64,000 nt of DNA from Rhodoferax sp. GW822-FHT02A01 (GTDB taxonomy: Bacteria; Pseudomonadota; Gammaproteobacteria; Burkholderiales; Burkholderiaceae_C), in contig NZ_CP152376.1 in assembly GCF_038784515.1 (NCBI RefSeq), positions 1,984,001 to 2,048,000 of the forward strand, written 5' to 3'. Under the pieces are notes generated by a model. That model did not search any database. It worked only from the letters and a program-made list of their open reading frames with translations, and was not told where the DNA came from. A program made the position numbers and the translations under genes. Within the stretch, counting starts at the first letter, position 1. Every line of letters starts with the position of its first letter. This document shows positions 6,949 through 16,435 of the stretch, piece by piece.

Positions 6949-9364
6949 GGCAACCACACCCAAGTCAGCATCCCGTTTGCAGTTCGCCAGGAGCTTGCGA
7001 GAGCGCTTTCTGGCTGATGTCAGCGGGGCAATGGAGGAAATTGCAGCAGCCGTGCAGGTGCGACTCACCGAGTTGGTGGATGAGCCCTGTGCACCCAAGG
7101 AAGTGCAGCCCCGCCGCGATGCCTGGATGGCCTACAAGGATGCGCGCCAGGTTTGGGTTGATCGGACCATTGCGGAGTGGAAGTCCTGCCTGGAACCGGT
7201 CAAGACCAAGAAGGATTCGACGCGCTTGGACACTTCCGCCATGACCTTGGTGGGCACCGACGAGGTGGAAAACAAGATCGTGGCTTCGCGCCTGGTGCTG
7301 GCAGTCAACGACAAGGTGATCTCCGAACTGGACGACTTGCGGGTACGTATCAAATACCTAGAAGATATTGAGGACTTGGCTGACCGCGATCTGTTCAGGC
7401 CGGAAGTTCTGGTATTGCTGCTGGTCGAGCAATGGCCCAAGTCGGGGATGTCATCCGATAACTGGGGCATGGTCAGCGAAGTGGTGCAGCGTGGCCTGAT
7501 AACGGCCATGAAAGCAGCCTACAAGGCGGTCAATGACGAGTTGGTCAGCAGGGGCGTATTGCCAGTAATTGAACTCAAGGACCGGGTCAAGGCGCCACGT
7601 GCCCTGCGTGGTGGTGTTCAACGTCCGGCTTTCCGTGCGCCAGGGCCACCGCAGCCACAGTCGCCGGTGACCGGCTCGGATTCCGTTGTGCCACGTTATG
7701 GTGATGCCGCCAGTGGACACGAGGGCGGAGCGACTCCCCGCAGTTCGGGTGCCGGTGGATTCTTTTCTGGTAGTACGCCGTTCTGGAAGCAATCCGCGCC
7801 CACGGAACCTATGGGATCCGATGCAGGATATTCCGCAACTGAAGAAGCGCGCATATTGTCTGCCGGCACTCCATTGGCGCGTGCCAGAGTCCGTGCCCAA
7901 GGTGTTCTGAGTCAGCTGAAACGTATCTTTGTCAGCCACGCAGTGGATGACTTTGCCACCACCGAGCTGCACCGGCCATCCCACGCGCTGACCGAGGCCA
8001 TCTCACCACAGGTGGTTGCCGCGCGTTATGCCGCAGGCGGCACCCTGTACGAAGACTTTAGCCCGGCGGGTGTGGCCCGCGTGGCCGTGGACTTGCGGGA
8101 AAAGACGGCCGAGCTCAAGCAAAAGGCTGAAACCAAGAGCGAAAAAGCCACCATTGAAATCGTGGCCCTGATGTTCCAGGCCATACTGGCGGAAGAGCGT
8201 ATTCCACCGGGAGTCCGAGTCTGGTTTGCGCGTCTGCAGATGCCGGTCTTGCGGGTGGCTCTGGAGGATTCTGAATTCCTCAGCACCACGGATCATCCGG
8301 CGCGCCTGTTGATCGACCGCATGGGTTCCTGCGTCATGGGCTTTGACGGCACAGGTGTGCAAACTGCTGCTATGGAAACCGAGGTCAAGCGCATCGTTCA
8401 GGTCATCGAGCAATATCCGGAGACTGGCAAAAAGGTTTACCAGATCGTCTACGAAGAGTTTCAGAAGTTCCTCTCCAAGTTCCTGACCGAAAAGGGCACC
8501 ACCCAAAAAGTGGTCAGTGTCGCGCAGCAGGTGGAGCAAAAGGAAACGTTGGCAATCCAGTACACCATTGAAATCCGGGACATGCTCAAGGATTTGCCGG
8601 TGCGCGATGAAATTCGCGATTTCCTGTTCAAGGTCTGGTCCGAAGTGCTGGCCGTGTCTGCCATCCGCAAGGGCGCCAAGCATGCGGATACGCAGACCCT
8701 CAAGAAATGCGCGTCCGAGTTGGTGTGGGCGGCCAGTGCCAAGCCCAACCGGACGGATCGTGCCAAGGTGATTCAGGAGTTGCCCAATCTGCTGCTGCGC
8801 TTGCGTGCCGGCATGACTTTGCTGGCGATGGCGCCGAGTGAGCAGGAGCGGCATGTCAAGAAGATCAGCGACACGTTGGCAGATGCCTTCTTGTCCAAGA
8901 CGCAAGCCATTCCGCAAGCCAAAATCGATGCCATGGCACAGCGCCTGAGCAATCTCGAGGACTTTGTCAGCGATGACGTCATGGGCGACCTGCCGCTGGA
9001 TTCCGAGAGTCTGGAGATGATGCTGGGGATAGAGGCCGCCGCGATAGAGGTGGTGTCCGGCGGTGGCGCCAAGCCCACGGCAGCCATGCTGGCCTGGGCG
9101 GCGGAGTTGCAGCTGGGTTCGTGGTTCACTCTGGATCACAACAACCAGGTGACACAGGTGCAGTTTGCCTGGCGCAGTGAGCGCAAGCACCTGAACCTGT
9201 TTGCCGCCACATCCGGCAAGAGCTTCCTGATTCAAGGCGGACGCCTTGCTGCCTATTTGCAGGCTGGTCTGCTGAAGCCGCAGGAAGAAGAGGCACTGAC
9301 GGTACGCGCTACGCGCGACGCACTGGCCAAACTCGAAGCCAACCCCGAGCGTCTGTTGGCTTAG
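6947..9364 (+). CDS. DUF1631 family protein
   Basis: The 805-residue protein appears to belong to DUF1631, a large uncharacterised proteobacterial family once mislabelled thymidine phosphorylase. Residues 1-215 are mainly helical and charged. About 220-310 are a Pro/Gly/Ser-rich linker. The rest is helical, and the last 80 residues (WFTLDHNNQVTQVQFAWRSE, then LNLFAATSGKSFLI) form a small beta-rich tail that loosely recalls PilZ-like ends. There is no signal peptide or membrane segment, so it is probably cytosolic. It lies 13 bases after secF with no terminator between, so it may be read with the sec operon. The function is unknown; I do not infer one. Confidence 0.8.
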   Translation: MATTPKSASRLQFARSLRERFLADVSGAMEEIAAAVQVRLTELVDEPCAPKEVQPRRDAWMAYKDARQVWVDRTIAEWKSCLEPVKTKKDSTRLDTSAMTLVGTDEVENKIVASRLVLAVNDKVISELDDLRVRIKYLEDIEDLADRDLFRPEVLVLLLVEQWPKSGMSSDNWGMVSEVVQRGLITAMKAAYKAVNDELVSRGVLPVIELKDRVKAPRALRGGVQRPAFRAPGPPQPQSPVTGSDSVVPRYGDAASGHEGGATPRSSGAGGFFSGSTPFWKQSAPTEPMGSDAGYSATEEARILSAGTPLARARVRAQGVLSQLKRIFVSHAVDDFATTELHRPSHALTEAISPQVVAARYAAGGTLYEDFSPAGVARVAVDLREKTAELKQKAETKSEKATIEIVALMFQAILAEERIPPGVRVWFARLQMPVLRVALEDSEFLSTTDHPARLLIDRMGSCVMGFDGTGVQTAAMETEVKRIVQVIEQYPETGKKVYQIVYEEFQKFLSKFLTEKGTTQKVVSVAQQVEQKETLAIQYTIEIRDMLKDLPVRDEIRDFLFKVWSEVLAVSAIRKGAKHADTQTLKKCASELVWAASAKPNRTDRAKVIQELPNLLLRLRAGMTLLAMAPSEQERHVKKISDTLADAFLSKTQAIPQAKIDAMAQRLSNLEDFVSDDVMGDLPLDSESLEMMLGIEAAAIEVVSGGGAKPTAAMLAWAAELQLGSWFTLDHNNQVTQVQFAWRSERKHLNLFAATSGKSFLIQGGRLAAYLQAGLLKPQEEEALTVRATRDALAKLEANPERLLA

Positions 9365-9382
9365 TAGCTAAGCGCTTCTAGA

Positions 9383-9850
9383 TCAGTGTGATACGCGCGC
9401 GCTGGCGTTGTCACAGAGCTCATCCAGCACCAGCGCATCGGGCTCCTGACCAAAACGCCAGTACACCATCAATACGATGAGTTTGAGGTCGTCTAGCGAC
9501 ACCGGTCCGCCTGGTGCGGCCATGGCACGGTCAATGACGACTTCGCGCAATTCGGCCGACATCTTTCCGGCGTTTTCCATGAAATGCAGAAAACCCATGG
9601 CGGCCACGCCCAGGTGGTTTTGTTCGTGACGAGGATAGATGCGTGTACTGCCTGCTTCAGGCTGTATCAACCATGGGGTGGGCGGTGAGGGGCGGACTGC
9701 GCCATCAAGACCCTTGAGCCAGGTAATTGCTTCGCCAATTTCGTCGGATTCAAAGCCCACCGCGCTGAGCTTGCGCTTCAGGTGTGCGGGTTCCGGACAG
9801 GATTCACCCGGGTCGTAGTTCTCGTAAACAAACGCTAGGACTTCAAACAT
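9383..9850 (-). CDS. smg: Smg / DUF494 family protein
   Basis: The 155-residue product begins MFEVLAFVYENYDPGESCP and ends with the family pattern LDDLKLIVLMVYWRFGQEP. Smg proteins are small, cytosolic and of unknown function, and are classically encoded beside dprA (smf), def and fmt, as here. It lies downstream of dprA on the same strand with a 90-base gap. There is no obvious ribosome binding site before ATG 9850. The gene ends 18 bases from the convergent DUF1631 gene. Confidence 0.9.
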   Translation of the reverse strand: MFEVLAFVYENYDPGESCPEPAHLKRKLSAVGFESDEIGEAITWLKGLDGAVRPSPPTPWLIQPEAGSTRIYPRHEQNHLGVAAMGFLHFMENAGKMSAELREVVIDRAMAAPGGPVSLDDLKLIVLMVYWRFGQEPDALVLDELCDNASARVSH

Positions 9851-9940
9851 GGAGGGGACTATAGCGCGTAATAAATGCCCCTTGGCCGTTGGCCGGACTT
9901 CCCCCCTTTTTCTTGCGTTCAGACCAATACGGCAACGCCT

Positions 9941-11080
9941 TCAGGCCTGGACCAAGCGCTGGTAGAGCCCGCCCGGCAGGCGGGCCACCATACCTTCCAG
10001 TTCCAGCGTCATCAGTTCCGCCAACAGCGAGGGAGTGGGCAGGCCGGTTCGCGCCTGCAAGGCATCCAGACTGCAGGCATCGAAACCCAGGGCCTGCAAC
10101 AGTGCGGATTCGCTCCCCTGCTCCCGCACGGTCTGATGCCCGATAGGGATGTTTGCGGGCTGAGTCATCTCCAGCACCAGCTCATCCAGAACATCCTGCG
10201 CACTTTCGACCAATTTGGCGCCCTCCTTGATGAGGGCGTGGCAGCCGCGTGACTGGGTTGCGTGGATGGAGCCAGGTATGGCGAACACGTCACGGCCCTG
10301 TTCCACGGCCAGTCGGGCAGTGATCAACGAACCGGACTTCAAGGCGGCCTCCACCACCAGCGTGCCTTGCGAAAGACCCGAGATGATGCGATTGCGCTGC
10401 GGAAAATTGGGCGCCAGAGGGCCAGTACCGAGGGCAAATTCGCTCAGTATCACGCCACGCTGGGCAATGCGATGTGCCAGATCGCGGTGTTGCCTGGGAT
10501 AGACCCGGTCCAGGCCGGTGCCCACCACCGCAATGGTGGCCAGCCCGTCTGAAGCAGCCCCTTCTAGCGCACCCTCATGCGCAGCGCCGTCCACGCCAAG
10601 TGCCATACCGGAGACGATGGTGAGGCCCGCGCCTGCCAGCGCTGACGCAAACTGCCGAGCGTTGGCAGCACCCTGCGGTGTGGGGTTGCGACTGCCCACG
10701 ACGGCCAGACAGGTTCCTGTGTTCAGCAGGTTGTCATCCCAGGCTTCAGGTCGACCCACCGCATACAGCAGCAAGGGAGGGTCTTCAATGTCCAGCAACC
10801 GTTGGGGAAACAGCGGGTCACCCAGGCAGAGCACACGCCGCATGTGAGGATCAGCGTTCAGCCATGCCCAGGTGACATCCAGTTGCGATGTTAGGTCGTG
10901 TGGCTCGGTCGACAAAGCATGGACTTGGGCCGGGCTGAGCAGTTCAGCCAAGACAGCCGGGGATTGCTCCAACACCGTTGCGGGCAGGCCAAAGGCCGTC
11001 AGCAACTTGCGCGCCGTGCCTCTGCCGATGCCAGGAGTCAGTAAAAGCCGCAGCCAGGCGGCAAGTTCGTAGTGATTCAT
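9941..11080 (-). CDS. dprA: DNA-processing protein DprA
   Basis: The 379-residue product (from ATG 11080, MNHYELAAWLRLLLTPGIG) loads RecA onto incoming single-stranded DNA during natural transformation. An N-terminal SAM-like region is followed by the Rossmann-like core with AVVGSRNPTPQG, VSGMALGVDGAAHEGAL and NRIISGLSQGTLVVEAALKSGS. A C-terminal winged-helix (DML1) domain has SLDALQARTGLPTPSLLAEL and ends LPGGLYQRL. In-frame starts at 11089 and 11104 are possible, but the family begins at MNHYE. The LysM gene lies directly upstream on the same strand (33-base gap). Confidence 0.95.
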   Translation of the reverse strand: MNHYELAAWLRLLLTPGIGRGTARKLLTAFGLPATVLEQSPAVLAELLSPAQVHALSTEPHDLTSQLDVTWAWLNADPHMRRVLCLGDPLFPQRLLDIEDPPLLLYAVGRPEAWDDNLLNTGTCLAVVGSRNPTPQGAANARQFASALAGAGLTIVSGMALGVDGAAHEGALEGAASDGLATIAVVGTGLDRVYPRQHRDLAHRIAQRGVILSEFALGTGPLAPNFPQRNRIISGLSQGTLVVEAALKSGSLITARLAVEQGRDVFAIPGSIHATQSRGCHALIKEGAKLVESAQDVLDELVLEMTQPANIPIGHQTVREQGSESALLQALGFDACSLDALQARTGLPTPSLLAELMTLELEGMVARLPGGLYQRLVQA

Positions 11081-11113
11081 GGGCCGCATTGTGCCCATGT
11101 GCAAAATTAAAAA

Positions 11114-12328
11114 CTAGCGGGGAGACGCCAACCGGTCACCCACCCGCACGCCGTCGGTAATATCCAGAATCAGCGCGTAGGACAGGTGGTCAAAGGTCCG
11201 GAACACCATCATCAGACCGTTGCGCTCATCGGGCAGCTTGAGCAGAGGACGGGCCTCGTCCTGCTTGTCGATGATGCGTGCACCGTTCTTGAGGATGGCG
11301 AGCACCGTGCCGCTGTCCACCCCGTCGAGTTTGCCCTTGTTGATGACTACCACCTGGTTCTGGGCAGCGTTTTCCACGGCGCTGCCATAGACCGAGACGA
11401 TGCGTCCGGTAAGGGCACCTTGCGGCGCGTGCGGGGTGTAGGTGCGGATATCGCGCGGCGGTTCGGGCAGCAGGCGGTCTCCTACCCGTATCTCTTCCTT
11501 GGCACTGATGATGTCAATGCGCGCAGGAACGATGGCAGTGCTGACTTTCCCGCTGGCATCCACCTCTTCCGATGTGGTCTCGCTGCTCTTGAGTTTTGCC
11601 TTGCCAGCGTAAATGGCCTCATAACCCAGCACTGCGCCGGTTTCCGGATCTTTCAGGGGGGTCGCGGTACGGAACACCCGGAAGATCTTCTCGGATTGCT
11701 GGTCGTCCAGCAGCGGCATGCCATTTTGTCCGCGTGCATAAGCCCGGTCACCACGGGTCAGCAGTACGCGGCCCTCCTGGGCCGACACGATCCGCGGCGC
11801 AGCGGCAAACTCGAGCGCATCCACAATGATGGGCTCGGCAAGGAACGGTTCGATCACGCTGGGTCGCAAGGTCGGCAGCGCGCTATCAGGCAGCGCCTCC
11901 AGGCGATTCCGCGGTGAAACCCGTACGGTATTGATGTCTGCCGGTACCAGCCCACCGTCATCGATGCGCAAGGTGGCGCGCCCATCCGCGCGTTCCAGCA
12001 CCAGAACCTGACCGGGGTAGATACGGTGCGGATTCTTGATCTGGTCCAGGTTCATGCCCCATAGCTCAGGCCAGCGCCACGGGCTCTTGAGGTACAGCTT
12101 GGAGATGTCCCACAGGGTGTCGCCACTCTTGATGGTGTAGCGGTCAGGGGCGTTGGGCGCCAGCTCACTCAGAGGGACGCCTTTTTGTGCGACTTGATTT
12201 GCTGTGGCCCTTTGGGCCGGGGTAATGGGGTAATTTTGTGCAAATGCTGGCGCAATCAATAGTGCGCTGGACAATGCAGTCAGGGCGGCCAGTGCCACTT
12301 TGGATTTCGCCATCAGGTGTATCGTCAT
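11114..12328 (-). CDS. Exported LysM domain protein
   Basis: From ATG 12328 the product is about 404 residues. A signal peptide with the core ALAALTALSSALLIAPAFA ends near residue 31. A LysM peptidoglycan-binding domain follows at about 65-112 (YTIKSGDTLWDISKLYL, then NPHRIYPGQVLVL), with the WRWPELWGMN insert typical of this Burkholderiales family. The remaining 290 residues hold beta-rich repeats such as GRIVSVYGSAVENAAQN and GTVLAILKNGARI. An upstream ATG (12400) lacks a signal-like start, and ATG 12313 is also possible. It sits between dprA and def. The role is probably at the cell wall; the exact function is unknown. Confidence 0.85.
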   Translation of the reverse strand: MTIHLMAKSKVALAALTALSSALLIAPAFAQNYPITPAQRATANQVAQKGVPLSELAPNAPDRYTIKSGDTLWDISKLYLKSPWRWPELWGMNLDQIKNPHRIYPGQVLVLERADGRATLRIDDGGLVPADINTVRVSPRNRLEALPDSALPTLRPSVIEPFLAEPIIVDALEFAAAPRIVSAQEGRVLLTRGDRAYARGQNGMPLLDDQQSEKIFRVFRTATPLKDPETGAVLGYEAIYAGKAKLKSSETTSEEVDASGKVSTAIVPARIDIISAKEEIRVGDRLLPEPPRDIRTYTPHAPQGALTGRIVSVYGSAVENAAQNQVVVINKGKLDGVDSGTVLAILKNGARIIDKQDEARPLLKLPDERNGLMMVFRTFDHLSYALILDITDGVRVGDRLASPR

Positions 12329-12392
12329 ATCGTGCAGCCGTCCCGGGGTTTGACTTGATAGTTTACGCACGATTTTGCGCTCAAGCCCTTGA

Positions 12393-12422
12393 TTGGGCAA
12401 CGTTTTTGGGTGTGCTGCCCAA
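12393..12422. repeat. 7-bp inverted repeat in the LysM/def divergent region
   Basis: TTGGGCA at 12393-12399 is matched by TGCCCAA at 12416-12422, with a 16-base spacer. It lies in the 143-base gap between the divergent LysM and def starts. It could be a dimeric operator; no regulator family can be named. Confidence 0.4.
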
Positions 12423-12471
12423 ACCGAATAGGCAAAAGTGGCGAAAATAGCGACATCTCTTCAGCAAAAAC

Positions 12472-12981
12472 ATGGCACTACTCCCGATTCTTTGTTATCC
12501 CGACCCCAAGCTATTCAAGGTCGCCAAGCCCGTCGCCTCCGTGGACGAGCGTATCCAGACGCTGGTTTCCGACATGCTGGAAACCATGTACGAAGCCAAG
12601 GGCATTGGCTTGGCTGCGACCCAGGTGAACGTGCATGAGCGCGTCATCGTTATCGACATTTCAGAGGAGCGCGACCAGCCACTGGTACTGATCAACCCCG
12701 AATTGACCTGGAAGAGCGAAGCCACCAAGCTCAACGAAGAAGGTTGCCTGTCGGTGCCCGGCATCTATGACGGAGTGGTTCGCCACGAGGCCGTGCACGT
12801 GCGGGCCTTGGACGAAAAAGGCCAGGAGCGCACCGTCGAAGCGGATGGCCTGCTGGCCATTTGCGTTCAGCATGAAATGGATCATTTGCTGGGCAAGGTG
12901 TTTGTGGAATACCTGTCTGTGCTCAAGCGCAACCGCATCAAGACCAAGATGCAGAAGCTGCAGCGCGAGGAAGCGCGTTGA
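12472..12981 (+). CDS. def: Peptide deformylase
   Basis: The 169-residue metalloenzyme removes the formyl group from the N-terminal methionine of new proteins. All three motifs are intact: GIGLAATQ (residues 44-51), EGCLSVPG (90-97, metal ligand C92) and HEMDH (134-138, two His ligands and catalytic Glu). Length is normal. The stop overlaps the TTG start of fmt, whose product formylates Met-tRNA, so the two ends of the formylation cycle are coupled. smg and dprA lie across the divergent region, as in the enterobacterial arrangement. Confidence 0.98.
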   Translation: MALLPILCYPDPKLFKVAKPVASVDERIQTLVSDMLETMYEAKGIGLAATQVNVHERVIVIDISEERDQPLVLINPELTWKSEATKLNEEGCLSVPGIYDGVVRHEAVHVRALDEKGQERTVEADGLLAICVQHEMDHLLGKVFVEYLSVLKRNRIKTKMQKLQREEAR

Positions 12982-14012
12982 CTTCGTTGCCTACAACGCC
13001 CCTGAAAGTCATCTTTGCCGGTACGCCGGAATTTGCACGCACGGCTCTGGAGCGCATCCACGCCGCCGGTATGCAGGTGGTGCTGGTGCTGACCCAGCCA
13101 GACCGGCCGGCCGGGCGAGGCATGAAACTGCAGGCTTCCAGCGTCAAGCAATTTGCGGTGGCCCAGGGACTGCCGTTGGCGCAACCTCAGGGCTTGAAGC
13201 TCGACGGAAAATACGCGCAAGACGCCGCCGTTGCGCGAGCGATGATCGAAGCCTGCGACGCTGATGTGATGGTGGTGGCTGCCTACGGGCTGATCCTGCC
13301 CCAGTGGGTGCTGGACACTATGCAAACGCCTCTCGCGGATGGCCGCAAGCGCTTGGGATGCCTCAATATCCACGGTTCCCTCTTGCCACGTTGGCGCGGA
13401 GCTGCACCTGTTCACCGCGCCATTGAAGCCGGAGACAGCCAGACTGGCGTCACCATCATGCAAATGGATGCCGGGCTGGATACCGGTGACATGCTGCTGT
13501 GCCAGGCCATTGCCATCGAGGCGGACGACACGACCGCCACGCTGCACGATAAGGTGGCCACATTGGGCGCAGACATGATCGTGACCGCACTGCATGCGCT
13601 TGCCAAAGGCGAGCTGATGGCAACGCCCCAGCCGCAAGAGGGCGTGACTTACGCCCATAAGATCGAGAAGCACGAGGCAGTCATCGACTGGCGCGAAGAT
13701 GCGCTCAGCATTTGCCGCCGGGTGCGGGCCTTCAATCCCTTTCCGGGTGCCAGTACGGTGCTGCAAGGGGAGACCGTCAAGGTCTGGCAGGCGGTGCCGG
13801 GCTCTGCACCTACGGATGCCCTCCCCGGAACCGTGGTGGCAGTGGACGCCTCTGGCATTACCGTTGCCACAGGACATGGTGCTGTGGTCATGCGGGAGCT
13901 GCAGCGGCCTGGGGGCAAGCGTTTGCCGGTTGATGCCTTTTTGCGCGGTTTTGATGTGCAAGCGGGGATGTGCTGCGAATCGGCTCCATCGACCAGAGAC
14001 GCTGCACTCTGA
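12978..14012 (+). CDS. fmt: Methionyl-tRNA formyltransferase
   Basis: The 344-residue enzyme uses 10-formyl-tetrahydrofolate to formylate initiator Met-tRNA. The start is TTG 12978, overlapping the def stop, with GAGGAAG five bases upstream; [10 protein letters not shown] precedes the conserved [10 protein letters not shown]. The catalytic block [20 protein letters not shown] lies near residues 130-150, with [13 protein letters not shown] just after. The C-terminal OB-like tRNA-binding domain starts near 210 (FNPFPGAS). azlC overlaps its stop (TGATG), replacing the rsmB often found after fmt. Confidence 0.97.
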   Translation: MTSLPTTPLKVIFAGTPEFARTALERIHAAGMQVVLVLTQPDRPAGRGMKLQASSVKQFAVAQGLPLAQPQGLKLDGKYAQDAAVARAMIEACDADVMVVAAYGLILPQWVLDTMQTPLADGRKRLGCLNIHGSLLPRWRGAAPVHRAIEAGDSQTGVTIMQMDAGLDTGDMLLCQAIAIEADDTTATLHDKVATLGADMIVTALHALAKGELMATPQPQEGVTYAHKIEKHEAVIDWREDALSICRRVRAFNPFPGASTVLQGETVKVWQAVPGSAPTDALPGTVVAVDASGITVATGHGAVVMRELQRPGGKRLPVDAFLRGFDVQAGMCCESAPSTRDAAL

Positions 14013-14755
14013 TGCAGACCATTCGCCAGATCGTCAGGAATACGGAGTTTCGCCAGGGCTTTGTGGAGATGGCGCAGGTCGCGCCGGGCATTGCCGCATG
14101 GGGGTTGATGACGGGTGTGGCCATGGTCAAGTCCGGATTGGGGACGGCTGAATCCTTGTTCATGGCCCTGACCGTGTTTGCCGGAAGTGCACAGCTCGCA
14201 GCCATTCCCCTGATGCTAGCGGGTGCGCCGATCTGGGTGATTCTGGCGACGGCGTTTTGCGTGAACCTTCGCTTTGTTGTGTTCAGCGCCCATATGCGCA
14301 GGTATGTCATGCATGTGCCATTCCTCAAGCGTCTCTTGTGCGGTTACCTCACCGGTGATCTGACTTACGTGCTGTTCGTCAAGCGTCACCCCGAACCGGC
14401 GACAGACGATGCAGGACGGGCCGGTCAAGTCGCCTACCTGCTGGGCAATGGCAGCATCAATTGGTTCAGCTGGACCGCCAGCAGTCTGGTAGGCGTGGTA
14501 CTGGCCAACTTCATTCCCACTACCTGGGGATTGGGCTTTGCAGGCATTCTTGCCTTGGTCGGTATGACCTGTTCGCTTGCTTCGTCCCCTTTGCGTTGGA
14601 TTGCCGGAGGTATTGCGGCAGCAGCCGGCGTGGCGGCCTTTACGCTGCCGCTCAAGCTGAATATTTTGGTGGCCATCGCGGCGGCCGTAGCTTTCAGTCT
14701 GATGCTGGAGCGCTCGCCCTGGGCGGGCCCTCTCACTGGCAAACCGGGTCGCTAG
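14012..14755 (+). CDS. azlC: AzlC family branched-chain amino acid exporter, large subunit
   Basis: The 247-residue integral membrane protein has about six to eight hydrophobic segments. It begins [17 protein letters not shown] and shows the AzlC signature APGIAAWGLMTGVAMVKSG, an AGSAQLAAIPLML helix and NLRFVVFSAHMRRY. AzlC and AzlD together export branched-chain amino acids; the substrate here is not proven. ATG 14012 overlaps the fmt stop. azlD follows after two bases, so the pair is translationally linked. Confidence 0.92.
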   Translation: MQTIRQIVRNTEFRQGFVEMAQVAPGIAAWGLMTGVAMVKSGLGTAESLFMALTVFAGSAQLAAIPLMLAGAPIWVILATAFCVNLRFVVFSAHMRRYVMHVPFLKRLLCGYLTGDLTYVLFVKRHPEPATDDAGRAGQVAYLLGNGSINWFSWTASSLVGVVLANFIPTTWGLGFAGILALVGMTCSLASSPLRWIAGGIAAAAGVAAFTLPLKLNILVAIAAAVAFSLMLERSPWAGPLTGKPGR

Positions 14756-14757
14756 CC

Positions 14758-15117
14758 ATGGGCACATTCATTGCTGACATCAACGGCTGGCATATGGTGA
14801 CCATCGTGGCGCTAGTGGGTGTGTCAGTGCTGACGCGCTGCTTTTTCTTCATCTCAGAGAAGGAATGGCAGCTGCCACATTGGGCCGAGCGCGGCCTGCA
14901 GTACGCGCCCATTGCGGCATTGGGCGCGGTCATTGCACCCGAGATCGTCATGAGCCAGGGGCAGCTGATTCACACGTTGGAAGATGCGCGCCTGTTTGGC
15001 GCATTGGGTGGTCTGGTCTACTATTTTGCTCGTCGCGGGGGAGGCCAGGCGGTGCTCGGCACCATAGTCGCCGGCATGGCAGTTTATCTGCCGCTGCATA
15101 TTGGTTTGGGCTGGTGA
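14758..15117 (+). CDS. azlD: AzlD domain protein, small exporter subunit
   Basis: The 119-residue protein has four hydrophobic segments (for example MVTIVALVGVSVLTRCFFF and a C-terminal GTIVAGMAVYLPLHIGLGW). It matches the AzlD small partner of AzlC in size, position and the LPHWAERGLQYAPIAALGAV motif region. It starts two bases after azlC. It probably forms the AzlCD exporter with its neighbour. Confidence 0.9.
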   Translation: MGTFIADINGWHMVTIVALVGVSVLTRCFFFISEKEWQLPHWAERGLQYAPIAALGAVIAPEIVMSQGQLIHTLEDARLFGALGGLVYYFARRGGGQAVLGTIVAGMAVYLPLHIGLGW

Positions 15118-15178
15118 CACCACCTCGGTTACAGACTGCGCCTTGATACTTGTCAGGCTCAGGACGTGTGCTGGCTTC

Positions 15179-15184
15179 TACAAT
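15179..15184 (+). promoter_or_regulatory. Possible -10 element of pgk
   Basis: TACAAT lies 38 bases before the pgk start, the right distance for a short leader with the AAGGTG ribosome binding site. No clear -35 was found. Confidence 0.4.
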
Positions 15185-15222
15185 CCGGCAAGCTTTATTG
15201 ATCTTCCAACCAAGGTGAACCC

Positions 15223-16416
15223 ATGAACGTAATCCGTTTTTCCGATTTGTGCGCCCAAGGCAAGGTGGCTGGCAAACGCGTGTTTATCCGCGCTGATTTG
15301 AATGTTCCACAAGATGATGCAGGCAACATCACCGAAGACACCCGCATTCGCGCCAGCGTTCCGTGCATTGAGTTGGCCCTGAAGGCCGGCGCTGCCGTCA
15401 TGGTCACCTCCCATCTGGGGCGCCCCACGGAAGGAGCCTTCAAACCGGAAGATTCGCTGGCTCCGGTGGCCCGCCGCCTGGGTGAACTGCTGGGGCGTGA
15501 AGTGCCTTTGCTGTCCAACTGGGTGGACGGTGTGAGCGTGGCGCCCGGCTCACTGGTCATGCTGGAAAACTGCCGCGTCAACAAGGGCGAGAAGAAGAAC
15601 GACGAGGCCTTGGCCCGCAAGATGGCGGCGTTGTGCGACATCTTCGTGCACGACGCGTTTGGTACCGCTCACCGCGCCGAAGCCAGCACCTACGGTATCG
15701 CCCAGTACGCCCCGATAGCCTGTGCGGGTCCGTTGCTGGCCGCTGAGATGGACGCCATTTCCAAGGCATTGCTGGCACCCAAGCGTCCCTTGGTCGCCAT
15801 CGTGGCGGGCTCCAAGGTGTCGACCAAGCTCACCATTCTCAAGAGTCTGGCCGCCAATGTGGACCAGCTCATTGTGGGTGGCGGCATTGCCAATACTTTC
15901 ATGCTGGCGTCGGGATTGAAGATCGGCAAGAGTCTGGCGGAACCCGATCTGCTGGCTGAAGCGACTGCCGTGATTGAAGCCATGCGCGCGCGTGGAGCCG
16001 CCGTGCCTATTCCTACCGATGTAGTAACGGCAAAGACCTTTTCTGCGGGCGCAATTGCGACCACCAAGCTGGCCACGGAAGTGGAGGACGATGACCTGAT
16101 TCTGGACATCGGCCCTCAGACTGCGAAGGTACTGGCGGAGCAGCTCAAGGCCGCGGGCACCATCGTCTGGAATGGCCCCGTGGGCGTTTTTGAATTTGCT
16201 GCTTTCGAAGGTGGCACCCGCACCATTGCCCATGCCATCGCCGAGTCCAGCGCCTTCTCCATCGCGGGTGGTGGTGACACCCTGGCAGCGATTGCCAAGT
16301 ACGGCATTGAAAAGCAGATTGGCTACATATCCACCGGTGGCGGTGCTTTCCTCGAAGTGCTCGAAGGCAAGACCCTGCCGGCGTTCGAGATTCTGAGCCG
16401 CCGCGCCGCGCAATAG
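15223..16416 (+). CDS. pgk: Phosphoglycerate kinase
   Basis: The 397-residue enzyme transfers phosphate between 1,3-bisphosphoglycerate and ADP. N-terminal motifs include [19 protein letters not shown] and the SHLGRPTEG substrate site, with HDAFGTAHR near residue 146. C-terminal nucleotide-site motifs include [18 protein letters not shown] and the [12 protein letters not shown] loop. AAGGTG precedes the ATG. It heads a loose glycolytic group with pyk and fba, separated from them by the minus-strand signalling pair. Confidence 0.98.
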   Translation: MNVIRFSDLCAQGKVAGKRVFIRADLNVPQDDAGNITEDTRIRASVPCIELALKAGAAVMVTSHLGRPTEGAFKPEDSLAPVARRLGELLGREVPLLSNWVDGVSVAPGSLVMLENCRVNKGEKKNDEALARKMAALCDIFVHDAFGTAHRAEASTYGIAQYAPIACAGPLLAAEMDAISKALLAPKRPLVAIVAGSKVSTKLTILKSLAANVDQLIVGGGIANTFMLASGLKIGKSLAEPDLLAEATAVIEAMRARGAAVPIPTDVVTAKTFSAGAIATTKLATEVEDDDLILDIGPQTAKVLAEQLKAAGTIVWNGPVGVFEFAAFEGGTRTIAHAIAESSAFSIAGGGDTLAAIAKYGIEKQIGYISTGGGAFLEVLEGKTLPAFEILSRRAAQ

Positions 16417-16435
16417 GCGCAGTGGAAGGGGCGGC

